Assembly (NCBI GenBank): GCA_964442745.1
Contig: CAYUAI010000021.1
Coordinates: 1 to 53,653, forward strand
Length of the DNA: 53,653 nt
From: CAYUAI01 sp964442745
GTDB lineage: Bacteria; Pseudomonadota; Gammaproteobacteria; S012-40
Reading direction: 5' to 3'
This document shows, in pieces, positions 17,266 to 26,867 of this stretch (positions are counted from its first letter, which is position 1; every line of letters begins with the position of its first letter). A program made the translations under genes and the position numbers. The notes beneath the pieces were generated by a model. That model did no database searches and was not told where the DNA came from. It was given only the letters and a program-made list of their open reading frames with translations.

Positions 17266-19905
17266 TTAACTCCGATCATTAACAAGTTTTTTTTCATTGA
17301 TTTGTTGGTCATTGACTTCGACTAAATCGAAGAAAAATGTGGTGCCTTTATTGACTTCCGTTTTAAAATCAATGTGGCCCCCCATACGCTGGACTAAGGC
17401 TTTGCAGATACTCAAGCCGAGCCCGGTGCCACCTTTTTCGCGGGTACTCGATGAGTCCGCTTGTTGAAATTTTTCAAATATTCTACAGTGAAATTTTTCG
17501 GGTATGCCGGAGCCATGATCTTCGACGGCGACTCTGATTCGGTCTTGGTGTTTCAAAACCCGAATAGTAACGATACTGTGTGCTGGCGAAAATTTAGCCG
17601 CATTGGAGAGTAAGTTTGCCATTATTTGCATAAACCGTATGGCATCTATTTTTGCACTTCCTGGATAGCTGGGTTCCGCTACGATATAAGTCACTTGATA
17701 ACGCTCAGCAAAGGGTTGATTTTCCTGAATGGCTGAAGCGACGAGTGGAGCAATTTCGTGAGTTTCTAAATTTAATTTCATTTTACCTGCCGTCAGTTTT
17801 TCCATGTCCAGCAGGTCGTTGACCAGTGCCACTAGGCGTTCGCAATTTCGTAATGCAATATCGACCAGTGACAAGGCTTGTGGGCTATTCAAATCTAAAG
17901 CTTGACCGGCGATTAATCCCATGGCACCACGGATGGAGGTAACGGGAGTACGGAGTTCATGGCTAATAACAGAAATGAATTCGTCTTTCATTTGTTCTAA
18001 TTTTTTTTGTTCCGTAATATCGACAATGACTCCGATGAGGCGGGTGGATTGGTGTTGATCATTTCGATCAATGCGGCCTTTATCACACACATATCGAGTA
18101 TTACCATTGGGAGTGATTAGTCGATATTCAATACGATACGACATGCTGTGTTCCAGCGCATGGATTATTTGTTGTTTTACATCATTACGATCCTCGTTGT
18201 GCATTTTTTTCAGTAAATATTCAAAGCTCGGTATACAGTGTAGCGGATCTTCTCCGAGCAAATCAAACAGCTCTTCGGACCAAATGACTTTATTGTTTGG
18301 GATATCCCAGTCCCAAGTGCCAACACGGGCGATTTGTTGTGATATTTTTAATCGTTCTTCGCTTTCGCTAAGCTGCAGGGTCCGCTGTTTTACCAGTTGT
18401 TCGAGTTCACTTTTGTAGTGTATGAGTTTCTGTTCGGCCATTTTATTTTCGGAAATATCTGTCGCGACGGTGAGAATTGAGTCTACTTTTTTTCCGGAAA
18501 AATAAAATGGCATTCTGACAACTTCAGCAATGCGGGTTTCATTTTTTTTGTTTTTATACATCAGTTCTTTGATGTGCTGAGTTTTTCCTTGGTGGATAAT
18601 GTCTTGTACGGTTTCTGTGGATATATTGATTAATTCGGTGTTGTAGCTAAGGCTTGAGATGGAATTGCCAAGCAGCTCTTTGATTGATTTATCAAAAGCA
18701 TGGGCCGTCGCTTTATTCACAATCAGTAAACGACCTTGCGCATCTCGAACCAGAATGATGCTTGGTACCAGGTCAATGATTTGACGAAATTGTTGTTTGT
18801 TTGCCAGCAGACGCGCGCGCCAGATAGCGAATAATGTGCTCAATCCAACTAATAGAAAAATTGAAAGCAGGGTTAAACTAATCACAAAATTGATGGTTTC
18901 GTTGAGATGTGCATAAGCTTCGTCAATATCGATTTCGGTGGTTAAGCCAAATCCATATTCTTTATCCCATAACCAGCTACCAGCGACCGGTGTACCACGG
19001 TAGTCTCGATACCCTGTGACGTTAATGCCGGGTTGTAATGTCGTTATTGCCTGGGAAGCCATTAGGGTTAATGGTTTTTCTTTTGTCGAGGTCGTTAGTC
19101 GGTCATCAGCGGATATCAGGTAACCTGGGTCTCGCAGCTGCAGATTGAATATGGCTTGGGTACCTTGAGACAACAGTCCTATATTCCACAAGTGTTGTTG
19201 GAATCGACTTTCACTGATTAATGTGCCACTGTCATTAAATGAATATGTTTTCCCACTGTCACCAATGCGTCCTCGTTGCAAGATTTTGCTAATATTGGCG
19301 GGGTCTAAGCGGAAGGCGAATACCGCTCTTACTTGATCGAATTCATCATAGATCGGTGCTCCAACAAACATGGTCGCGCTGCCAATCGGGCGTTCTCCAT
19401 GCTGGGTGTACAATATTGTGTCGGAAGGTATCGGGTGGCTTACGACGATTTCACCGGCTCTGATTCGTTCGAGGAAATTGCCTTGTTCGGCCAGGATTGA
19501 AGGAATACCAATATTGACCTCATAATTTGAAGCGATATTGATGTTATTAGGCCCTATCAAAAAATAATCAAAATAACCCATATTATCAATAACAGGACTT
19601 AGCCAATAGCGTAAAATAGTTTGTTCTGCTGATGAGGTTAAACTTGTCGGATTGTGTTGTTCGTTAACTAATTTAACGGTGATTGTGCGAACGTTCGGTG
19701 TATTGGCCCAATTTTTTGCGGCGGATTGATACTCTTTTAACACGATTCGAACCGCCTGATGGGTGGTATTGAGCACGGTGGATAGCGATTTTTCTAACTG
19801 TTTTTGGGCATTTTCTTGCAGATGATTAATCACCAGCCATGAACTCATTATGAGCAGGATGGCGGCGGTAAAGGTAATGAAAATTGTTTTCCAAAGGCGA
19901 TACAT
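17266..19905 (-). CDS. Membrane PAS-domain sensor histidine kinase
   Basis: An 879-residue kinase. A membrane helix at about 8-27 and another at about 340-365 enclose a roughly 310-residue periplasmic double-Cache-like sensor. Then come two PAS domains (about 375-490 and 520-635, the second with a PAC tail), a HisKA domain with H649 in VISHELRTPV, and a HATPase with NLLSNAAKFS, VEDHGSGIP and GTGLGLSICKAL. There is no receiver domain and no response regulator beside it, so the partner is unknown. It converges with the cytochrome operon; a link between the two is possible but not shown. Confidence 0.93.
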   Translation of the reverse strand: MYRLWKTIFITFTAAILLIMSSWLVINHLQENAQKQLEKSLSTVLNTTHQAVRIVLKEYQSAAKNWANTPNVRTITVKLVNEQHNPTSLTSSAEQTILRYWLSPVIDNMGYFDYFLIGPNNINIASNYEVNIGIPSILAEQGNFLERIRAGEIVVSHPIPSDTILYTQHGERPIGSATMFVGAPIYDEFDQVRAVFAFRLDPANISKILQRGRIGDSGKTYSFNDSGTLISESRFQQHLWNIGLLSQGTQAIFNLQLRDPGYLISADDRLTTSTKEKPLTLMASQAITTLQPGINVTGYRDYRGTPVAGSWLWDKEYGFGLTTEIDIDEAYAHLNETINFVISLTLLSIFLLVGLSTLFAIWRARLLANKQQFRQIIDLVPSIILVRDAQGRLLIVNKATAHAFDKSIKELLGNSISSLSYNTELINISTETVQDIIHQGKTQHIKELMYKNKKNETRIAEVVRMPFYFSGKKVDSILTVATDISENKMAEQKLIHYKSELEQLVKQRTLQLSESEERLKISQQIARVGTWDWDIPNNKVIWSEELFDLLGEDPLHCIPSFEYLLKKMHNEDRNDVKQQIIHALEHSMSYRIEYRLITPNGNTRYVCDKGRIDRNDQHQSTRLIGVIVDITEQKKLEQMKDEFISVISHELRTPVTSIRGAMGLIAGQALDLNSPQALSLVDIALRNCERLVALVNDLLDMEKLTAGKMKLNLETHEIAPLVASAIQENQPFAERYQVTYIVAEPSYPGSAKIDAIRFMQIMANLLSNAAKFSPAHSIVTIRVLKHQDRIRVAVEDHGSGIPEKFHCRIFEKFQQADSSSTREKGGTGLGLSICKALVQRMGGHIDFKTEVNKGTTFFFDLVEVNDQQINEKKLVNDRS

Positions 19906-20278
19906 AACGTTAGATAGCTCACTTTTTGCTTTTGTTACTTCCCGTCACATGAAATTGTTTTTTACTGTGATAAAAATACCCCAGCTGGCACCAGATGGCG
20001 TTTAAAATGCGTGCTGGACTGCAATGTAAGTGGTACTTTTGAATTCCATTTCTGCCTGGGTTTTCCTGCCCGACAACCACGTTTAGAATAGCAAAAAAGC
20101 TTCTGTTTATTGGTTCAGAAAGTGGCTGTAAAATACTCGCCCTGATTCATGCTAAGAGTGATGTCCTTTTCGGCTATTTATCGGATTGACTTTAATCGTG
20201 TGTGAGGGGGGATGGGGGAGGGCCGAGATTGGACGGTATCAGTTTAACCAATCCCGGTATTATATTATGAATGTTTGG
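19906..20278. other. Intergenic region
   Basis: About 370 bp, upstream of the sensor kinase and downstream of the WHy lipoprotein. I see no ORF, repeat or clear terminator. Confidence 0.5.
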
Positions 20279-21166
20279 TTACTGGCTAATCACAACACTC
20301 GCTGAATTATTAAAAGGCATTTTTATATTTTGCAGCATAGGCAGCGTGGAATCTAACAACATGTTTCCTGTCAACTGATAGTTCAGTGGTGCTTTTGGGT
20401 TTTTTAACAGTGAAAATGCTGAAGTACCTATTTCAATAAAGTTAACATGGATGGGTATCGCGAGGCTTTGGCTGGCGTTTTCTTTGAGGGAGATTGATTC
20501 TGAAACGTTGCCTTTTGCCCAAGGCTGATTATTAATGTTCAATTGATAAACCAGATTTCTAATATCTACGCCAAAGACATTGGGATTGGTTAAATCCATT
20601 TGGATATTCAGTTTTGCACCGGTAAAACTCAGTTCATCAACACTAATTTTGTTAAGCGAGATTTTGGGTATTTGCGGAATGGGCAGTTTACCTTGGGTGG
20701 ATAATGGTAACGCTTGCATGCCAAGAATGGGCAAATCGAATATGGCAGAGGCTTTAATTTCGTAATTAAGTTCTTTTTTGTCTTTCAGGTTGCTGATCGT
20801 GTCATAAAGCTCCGCAAACTTGAAGGCCAGGGGGATAGTAATTTCACTACTGCCATTGGCCTTGATGGATATTTGTTCCCTTTTTTTACCTTCCGTTAAT
20901 TGTTGTCCATCAAACAATATCGCATAATCAAGACCGGCCATTTTTATAGGGATCGGGTTAGGGTTATCAACTTTGATCTTAAATGCTAGGTTTGCTCCAT
21001 CGAGGGAAAGTTTGGTAATTTGAGTATCAGTGATACTTGTTTTCGGTTTACTGATATTAGCGACGGATTGAATATTCTCTAAAGAGGCGCAACCCGCCAA
21101 TAGGCTTAACATAGTGATAACCAGGGGGCGGCGATATAAAGGGCTTGGTGAATGATTTGTACTCAC
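20279..21166 (-). CDS. LEA type 2 / WHy-domain lipoprotein
   Basis: A 295-residue lipoprotein starting at a GTG with GGAG 8 nt upstream. The lipobox LLAGC is at residues 22-26. Two tandem WHy (water stress and hypersensitive response) domains follow; each carries the family signature of Asn-Pro repeats (VDNPNPIPI near 66-74 and DLTNPNVFGV near 190). Related bacterial proteins are linked to desiccation or envelope stress, but their mechanism is not established. It probably sits on the periplasmic face of a membrane. It is a single-gene unit, as the OmpA lipoprotein gene upstream is 440 bp away behind a strong hairpin. Confidence 0.88.
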   Translation of the reverse strand: MSTNHSPSPLYRRPLVITMLSLLAGCASLENIQSVANISKPKTSITDTQITKLSLDGANLAFKIKVDNPNPIPIKMAGLDYAILFDGQQLTEGKKREQISIKANGSSEITIPLAFKFAELYDTISNLKDKKELNYEIKASAIFDLPILGMQALPLSTQGKLPIPQIPKISLNKISVDELSFTGAKLNIQMDLTNPNVFGVDIRNLVYQLNINNQPWAKGNVSESISLKENASQSLAIPIHVNFIEIGTSAFSLLKNPKAPLNYQLTGNMLLDSTLPMLQNIKMPFNNSASVVISQ

Positions 21167-21607
21167 TCATATACTCCAAAAAGTTATTAAAAGTTGAAGA
21201 TTCAACGGGTATTATGTGGTGTTGCTGATTATATAGCGCCTGAGTGGCTAGGCTCAAGACAGTGTATGTTTTTGAGGTAATATTTCATCCTGAGATGTGG
21301 CTGATCGGACATAAGCTGAGCTCATATTAGCCGATATGGTTAAAATTTTCTCTTTCGTCGTTAGTCAGTGACGTTCACTGTTTGTCTGTCCACATGTCGG
21401 TCGCATTGCCAAACTAAGGAATAGCCAGGCTTATTATTATCCGCTCTTCGGTAAGTGAGGCCGCTCTAATTACCGATATTCTTCATCGATAATTAGAGCA
21501 AGCCAATATAGACTTAGGGATGTTGATACCGGTGGACGGAAACCCAACGAGTTGGTCGACGCCTAACTGGCGGGCTATCAATAATTTGATCGTTTTTCTG
21601 GGTAATT
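21167..21607. other. Intergenic region with strong hairpin
   Basis: Separates two same-strand lipoprotein genes. The only strong structure is the hairpin at 21465-21501; no gene is supported. Confidence 0.55.
21465..21501 (-). terminator. Long stem-loop downstream of OmpA lipoprotein
   Basis: GCTCTAATTACCGAT and ATCGATAATTAGAGC form a 15-bp stem with one mismatch and a 7-nt loop. It lies about 110 bp past the stop of the minus-strand OmpA gene. No T-run follows, so it may be a transcript-end stabiliser rather than a classic terminator. Confidence 0.55.
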
Positions 21608-22306
21608 TTAAGAAACGCCGCCATCACTATTTTCTTCTTCAACAATGGGTACCACATATAACTCGACTCGTCGGTTCTCGGCACGGCCATTTTCTGTGTC
21701 ATTGCTGGCGATAGGGTCGCTTTCACCTTTACCTGAATATTGCAGACGCTCGCTGATTACCCCTTGCTGGGCTAAATATTGATATACGGCTTTGGCACGC
21801 TTTTCTGACAGGGTTTGATTGTGAACTTCTGAGCCTCGACTATCACTATGGCCAATCACTGCCAGTTGCGTTTTTTCGTATTTTGATACGACTTTAGCAA
21901 TTTTGTCCATGGTACTCTTGAAGCCTTCTTTGACATCAGAGGAATCGCTTTCGAAGGCGGTTTGGCTGGTCATCCGTACCATCAACACATCTTCAGGTAA
22001 TTTTTCAATGTTGATGGCCCCTTGGTCGCGTTCTGCCGCCAATAGTTTTTCAAAATCTTGTTTTTGCTTATCCATATAAGCACCGACAGCGGCGCCGGCA
22101 ACACCCCCGCCGACGGCGCCGATGAGTGCTCCTTTTTTCTTATCCTTGGCAAGTAAGCCGATCAATGCGCCGCTCGCCGCGCCGATTAGAGCTCCTTTTT
22201 TGGTGTTAGACATGCCGCCACCTGAGCCGTTGGTGGCACATCCGCTCAGGGCAATCGCAATTATTAAGCTTGTTGAGGTGAATAATTGAGCTTTATTCAT
22301 AGACAT
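21608..22306 (-). CDS. OmpA-family lipoprotein with glycine-zipper segment (YiaD-like)
   Basis: A 232-residue lipoprotein (lipobox ALSGC). After a Gly/Ser-rich stretch there are two glycine-zipper hairpins (KKGALIGAASGALIGLL and KKGALIGAVGGGVAGAAV, about 37-75), which insert in or lie on membranes. The C-terminal OmpA domain (about 110-220) has the peptidoglycan-binding signature VIGHSDSRGSEVHNQTLSEK and ends ENRRVELYV. It should tether the outer membrane to peptidoglycan. The C-terminal tail is acidic (EEENSDGG). Size and order match E. coli YiaD and relatives. Confidence 0.93.
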   Translation of the reverse strand: MSMNKAQLFTSTSLIIAIALSGCATNGSGGGMSNTKKGALIGAASGALIGLLAKDKKKGALIGAVGGGVAGAAVGAYMDKQKQDFEKLLAAERDQGAINIEKLPEDVLMVRMTSQTAFESDSSDVKEGFKSTMDKIAKVVSKYEKTQLAVIGHSDSRGSEVHNQTLSEKRAKAVYQYLAQQGVISERLQYSGKGESDPIASNDTENGRAENRRVELYVVPIVEEENSDGGVS

Positions 22307-23386
22307 TACCTTTTCAGTTAAAAAAACTAAATACGTGAGCCATCAATACAGATTGGATCGCATTGTTGTCGCTCAAATTTGTTGGAAATAACACCTGTTT
22401 TTTTCGACCGCTGGCCACGTTACCTAAATCTTGAAATTTATTACCCTTAAAGACGTGTTTATATTTCCTACAAAACGTTGGCCTAGGGAAGAGCATCCGG
22501 TCTATAAAGATAGTAAGTTTTTTTAGAAAAGTTAAGTTTGGATAGAAACATATCATATCAATTGGCCTTGCTCAATTAGAATACGTCAAATTTTTGATAA
22601 TCAATTTTATAATTTGAGGGGGCTTAGTCGGCGTTAGAATAAACGAATCGCTTTAAAAATCACCGTTAATTACGTGTGATTCGAGTGCTGGGTATTTTTT
22701 CTTTTAGTGGCTCGTACGTTAACTTTCTGGCGGTTTACCGTAAAATTATATGTTAGCTTATCTATCCGGTTATGGAAAGTGTCTATGGTTTGTAGTGAAT
22801 TATCCCATGTGGAGGGATGGATAAATCGAATAACAAATGAATTTCTTTGAATTTTATCTTTTTTTGCTGGGCATGGATTTGCTAGAATGCGCGTGAATGG
22901 TATGTAAAGCATACAAAATAGCCTTCGGGTAACGCTTGTTTGGTTATGTGCATTTATACTCAGTATTGCCATAAAGTGAAAATCGAGGGTTTATGATGGT
23001 GTTGGGTATGCTTGGAAATTGGATGATTTGGTAGGCAATTTTAATCAACCATCCTCTAGTTAGATGTATGCGCGAAATAAGTGAGTTACACTGTGCTTGG
23101 GTTTACTATCATTAGTAGGCCATTAATGGTGGACTGAAATTTATCCATGTTAAGCAAGTAGAACGTGAGGGGTAGGCGACGTGATGATTTCCCTATTAGC
23201 GCCCATATTTAGCTTGTTGTGATTAAAGAGCATGCGAAGACGCGCTGAAGATGGAATGCAAAATCGGGGCGTTATTGTATTACCTATTCATAAGGTCGAT
23301 GATGGACGGCAAATTGATCAGCTTGTTTCGTATATTTTACTTAAATAATGCAATGGGATGGAAGAGATAATGGAAGGAGTAACTTG
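22307..23386. other. 1.1-kb intergenic region
   Basis: Large gap between divergent OmpA-family genes. The frames here code for unlikely, low-complexity peptides without ribosome sites, so I call no gene. The segment 23175-23276 resembles parts of the 7184-7390 repeat region (see the findings). Confidence 0.5.
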
Positions 23387-24931
23387 GTGAAAAAAAGCAT
23401 GTTGATGGCTTTTATATTATTTTCTTTAATTTTGGTTGGAGCGCAATTAGGCGCCGCAGAATTGGATGAGCGTGTTTATTTTGTACCCGCCGTGTCTTTT
23501 ATCTTTGCCGATAAAGATCGTGAGGCAGATGATAATTTTGGAGGTTACTTGGGCATTGGCAAACAAGTGAGTGAATCGATTAATTTCGAAGCCGCACTCA
23601 TCTATGACGAGTTGAAGTTTGACCAAGGCGCTGGCGAATTTGATCAGCGCGGTTTGTTGCTCGATTATCTATACATGTTTAATCGTAACCCAGGTTTTTC
23701 ACCTTATGCGCTACTCGGCGCGGGCGCGCTGCGCAACAAAGTGCCTGATAAGCGAAATGTGAATCCGATGGCCAATATCGGCATTGGGTTTATGCGTGAA
23801 TTGACTGACAACGGTTTAAAATTTAGAGCCGATGTTCGCTATCGAATGGATTTTGATAGCAAAAGTTTGCCGGCGGAAGATCGCTTTGGTGATTGGGTCA
23901 TTAATGTGGGTTTGGCGATTCCTCTGGGTAAAAAACCTGAGCCAAAGCCGGTCGATGCCGATGGTGATGGGGTGGTGGATGAAGCCGATGTATGTGCCGG
24001 TACACCGATGGGCGTTCGGGTGAATAGGCGAGGCTGTGAACTCGATAGTGATGGTGATGGTATTGTCGATAGCAAAGATCAATGTGCCACGACGACGGTG
24101 AGTGTTAAGGTGGATGCGTCAGGTTGTCCGGTTTTTGTCGATGAAGATGGTGATGGTATTGCTGATGGTGAAGATCGATGTGTCGGCACATCACAAGGTA
24201 TCCAGGTGGATCGCCATGGTTGTGCAGTCGACAGTGACGGTGATGGTATTGCCGATAGTCAAGATCAGTGCTCTGGAACATCGCCTGGCACCAGTGTTAA
24301 TGCGCAAGGTTGTGAGGGCGATAGTGATGGTGACGGTATTGCCGATAGCCAAGACCAGTGTGCTAATACCTCGACTAGCATGAAAGTGGATCATCATGGT
24401 TGTGCGCTCGATGGTGATGGTGATGGCATTACCGATAGTCAAGACCAATGCTCAAATACCAATGCCGGGGCTCAAGTTGATGCACGAGGTTGTGAATTAG
24501 ATAGCGATAATGACGGCATTGTAGATAGCATGGATAACTGTGCCGATACTCAAGCTGGCATCAATGTTGACATTAAAGGGTGCAAAATACCGGAAATTGT
24601 TGTACTGGAAGGTGTCACGTTTGAGTCAGGCTCTGCGATATTAACCCAAGCTTCGTTGGTTGTACTCAATGATATGGCGGCGACTCTACAGCGTAATCCA
24701 GAAATCAAAGTTGAAATTGCAGGATATAGTGATGACCGTGGTTCGGTGGCGTTTAATCAACGGTTATCGGAAAAGCGTGCGATTTCGGTGCTGGATTATC
24801 TGATTAGTCAAGGTGTTGCCTCAGCTAATTTGGCAGCAAAAGGTTATGGGCCGATTAATCCTATCGCCGATAATCATACGGCAGAAGGTCGGGCACTCAA
24901 TCGCCGGGTTGAAATGCATACAATAAAATAA
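23387..24931 (+). CDS. OmpA-family porin with seven thrombospondin type-3 repeats
   Basis: Start taken at the GTG at 23387 (GGAAGGAG upstream), giving a clean signal peptide (KKSMLMAFILFSLILVGAQ). Residues about 25-185 form an eight-strand OmpA-like barrel. Seven TSP3-type calcium-binding repeats (DxDGDGIxDxxDxC, each ending in a Gly-Cys) fill about 190-400. The C-terminal OmpA domain carries AGYSDDRGSVAFNQRLSEKR and ends NRRVEMHTIK, binding peptidoglycan. The repeats should make a Ca2+-stiffened spacer across the periplasm. Repeats 3 to 6 are close to each other at DNA level, suggesting recent internal duplication. A good terminator follows at 24980. Confidence 0.95.
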   Translation: MKKSMLMAFILFSLILVGAQLGAAELDERVYFVPAVSFIFADKDREADDNFGGYLGIGKQVSESINFEAALIYDELKFDQGAGEFDQRGLLLDYLYMFNRNPGFSPYALLGAGALRNKVPDKRNVNPMANIGIGFMRELTDNGLKFRADVRYRMDFDSKSLPAEDRFGDWVINVGLAIPLGKKPEPKPVDADGDGVVDEADVCAGTPMGVRVNRRGCELDSDGDGIVDSKDQCATTTVSVKVDASGCPVFVDEDGDGIADGEDRCVGTSQGIQVDRHGCAVDSDGDGIADSQDQCSGTSPGTSVNAQGCEGDSDGDGIADSQDQCANTSTSMKVDHHGCALDGDGDGITDSQDQCSNTNAGAQVDARGCELDSDNDGIVDSMDNCADTQAGINVDIKGCKIPEIVVLEGVTFESGSAILTQASLVVLNDMAATLQRNPEIKVEIAGYSDDRGSVAFNQRLSEKRAISVLDYLISQGVASANLAAKGYGPINPIADNHTAEGRALNRRVEMHTIK

Positions 24932-24979
24932 TGATCGACTGAGTACCCAGGTTTTCGAGCCTGGTTTGAGTGCCATGGA

Positions 24980-25004
24980 AAAGCAGCCAGAAGGCTGCTT
25001 TTTT
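24980..25004 (+). terminator. Intrinsic terminator
   Basis: AGCAGCC-agaa-GGCTGCT followed by a run of Ts: a textbook Rho-independent terminator 50 bp after the OmpA/TSP3 gene. Confidence 0.9.
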
Positions 25005-25186
25005 CGATGGTTTTTTTGCGCTTTCCGCCTTCCTTCTTTGGCCAAACGCTTGGCGATGTGTTTAATTTCCCCTGATAGCTTTTACCTATTAGCTTAGATG
25101 AAATAATCAATTGGCCAGGATATTAGGTTTTATTCTATAGTCATTCATGTGATCTTATTTTTAACGATTGATTGAAGGAGAACATC

Positions 25187-26659
25187 ATGAGTCAAACACC
25201 AAAATGTCCATTAACCAGTGCCAATGGCGCACCGATTGCGGATGACCAAAATAGTATTTCAGCCGGTGAGCGGGGTTCGTTAACATTCGACAATTGGCGG
25301 GTTTTTGAGAAGTTGGCGCACTTTAATCGTGAGCGTATTCCTGAGCGAGTTGTGCATGCACGTGGTTCAGGTGCGTATGGCAGTTTTACCTTAACGAAGG
25401 ACCTATCACAATATACCGTGGCCCAGTTTCTTCAGGGTGAGGGTAAAAAAACGGATCTTTTTTTGCGATTTTCTACCGTTGGCGGTGGACAAGACTCCAG
25501 CGATTATGCGCGTGATCCTCGCGGATTTGCCATCAAATTTTATACCGAAGAAGGCAACTGGGACATGGTGGGCAACAATACACCGGTATTTTTCTTGAGA
25601 GATCCAATTAAATTTCCAGATTTTGTCCATTCCCAAAAGAAAAACCCAGCGACTAATTTACCGGATCCGGCGGCCATGTTTGAGTTTTGGGCAAATAGTC
25701 CTCAATCATTGCACCAAATGAGCATTCTCATGTCGGATCGTGGCATTCCTTATTCGCTTCGCCATATGCATGGTTTTAGTTCGCATACCTTGAGTTTTTG
25801 GAATAACAAGGGGATACGTTTCTGGGTGAAGTGGCACTTTAAGACCAACCAAGGCATTAAGTGCTTAACTAATGAACAGGCGGCGAAAATGTCACCTTGT
25901 GGAGCGCAGCAAGATTTAGTCGAATCGATTAAACGAGGTGAGTATCCCAGTTGGGCGGTTAAGGTCCAAATCATGAGCGACACTGAAGCGAAAGATTATG
26001 CCATCAATCCTTTTGATTTAACAAAAATATGGCCCCATGCTGATTTTCCTTTGATTGAAATTGGCCAGTTAGAATTGAATCGAAATGTGGATAATTATTT
26101 TGCCGAGACTGAACAAGCGGCCTTTAGTCCCGGCAATTTAGTGCCTGGCATCGGTGCTTCACCGGACAAAATGTTACAAGCACGATTGTTAGCCTATCCT
26201 GACGCACACCGATACCGAGTGGGTGCTAATGTGAATCAATTGCCGGTGAATTCACCTCGCTGTCCGTTCCATCATTATCAACGCGATGGTGCCATGGCTG
26301 GTATGCCAGCGGCTTTTGGTGATAATAATAATCAAGGAAGTGGCGTTAACTTTTACCCGAATGATCAAGCGAGTGAAGGTGCACCAGTCCCTAGACCGGA
26401 AGTGGCAGAGCCACCGATGCCTATTTTAGGTGACGCCTGGGTAAAAGCCTATGACACTCAAGATCAGGATAATTTTACTCAGGCGGGTCAGCTTTATCGA
26501 TTGATGTCTGATGATCAGAAAAGCCAACTTGCCCATAATATCGCGGAGGGTTTGATTCAGGCAACGCAAACAGTAAAAGAAAGAATGTTAGCCCAATTTC
26601 AAGCGGCAGACCGGGATTATGCGGCGCGGGTTAAGCAGGCGATGATCGCCATGGGCTAA
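25187..26659 (+). CDS. Monofunctional heme catalase
   Basis: Converts H2O2 to water and O2. The start is the ATG at 25187, with GAAGGAG upstream. The 490-residue length is that of small-subunit catalases. The distal His lies in ERVVHARGSGAYG, the distal Asn in VGNNTPVFFLRD, and the proximal heme-ligand Tyr in LLAYPDAHRYRVGAN. RFSTVGGGQDSSDYARDPRG is the family signature. There is no export signal, so it is cytoplasmic. No OxyR gene or clear OxyR box was found beside it. A long hairpin follows. Confidence 0.97.
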   Translation: MSQTPKCPLTSANGAPIADDQNSISAGERGSLTFDNWRVFEKLAHFNRERIPERVVHARGSGAYGSFTLTKDLSQYTVAQFLQGEGKKTDLFLRFSTVGGGQDSSDYARDPRGFAIKFYTEEGNWDMVGNNTPVFFLRDPIKFPDFVHSQKKNPATNLPDPAAMFEFWANSPQSLHQMSILMSDRGIPYSLRHMHGFSSHTLSFWNNKGIRFWVKWHFKTNQGIKCLTNEQAAKMSPCGAQQDLVESIKRGEYPSWAVKVQIMSDTEAKDYAINPFDLTKIWPHADFPLIEIGQLELNRNVDNYFAETEQAAFSPGNLVPGIGASPDKMLQARLLAYPDAHRYRVGANVNQLPVNSPRCPFHHYQRDGAMAGMPAAFGDNNNQGSGVNFYPNDQASEGAPVPRPEVAEPPMPILGDAWVKAYDTQDQDNFTQAGQLYRLMSDDQKSQLAHNIAEGLIQATQTVKERMLAQFQAADRDYAARVKQAMIAMG

Positions 26660-26710
26660 GGATTGATTCATGTTATTTTTCACCTGAAAATACCTTAGTT
26701 ACATATTTTG

Positions 26711-26756
26711 CATTGTTATTGGGTTTCGCTGCTCCAGCGTTGCCCAATAAACAATG
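26711..26756 (+). terminator. Long hairpin after catalase
   Basis: Nested pairings CATTGT/ACAATG, ATTGGG/CCCAAT and CGCT/AGCG around CTCC, followed by GTATTTTTC. Likely terminator of the catalase gene. Confidence 0.7.
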
Positions 26757-26867
26757 GTATTTTTCTGTACGGTATGGATGAATTGCTTGAGGGATATTTG
26801 ACCATTCGTATACAGTTTGTATTGCCACGCGTATAATTTTTGCCTTCAAAATCTTGAGATTATCCTT

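Noticed and set aside
21057..21257. Alternative longer frame around the start of the WHy lipoprotein
   Set aside because: It is in another frame, lacks a signal peptide and ribosome site, and overlaps the well-supported lipoprotein gene.
22670..22972. 100-codon minus-strand frame in the 1.1-kb gap
   Set aside because: No ribosome site, no recognisable pattern, and composition (Asn/Thr/Arg-rich) typical of chance frames in AT-rich DNA.
23940..24590. Regular repeats as a possible CRISPR or minisatellite
   Set aside because: They are in-frame coding repeats of TSP3 calcium motifs in an OmpA protein.
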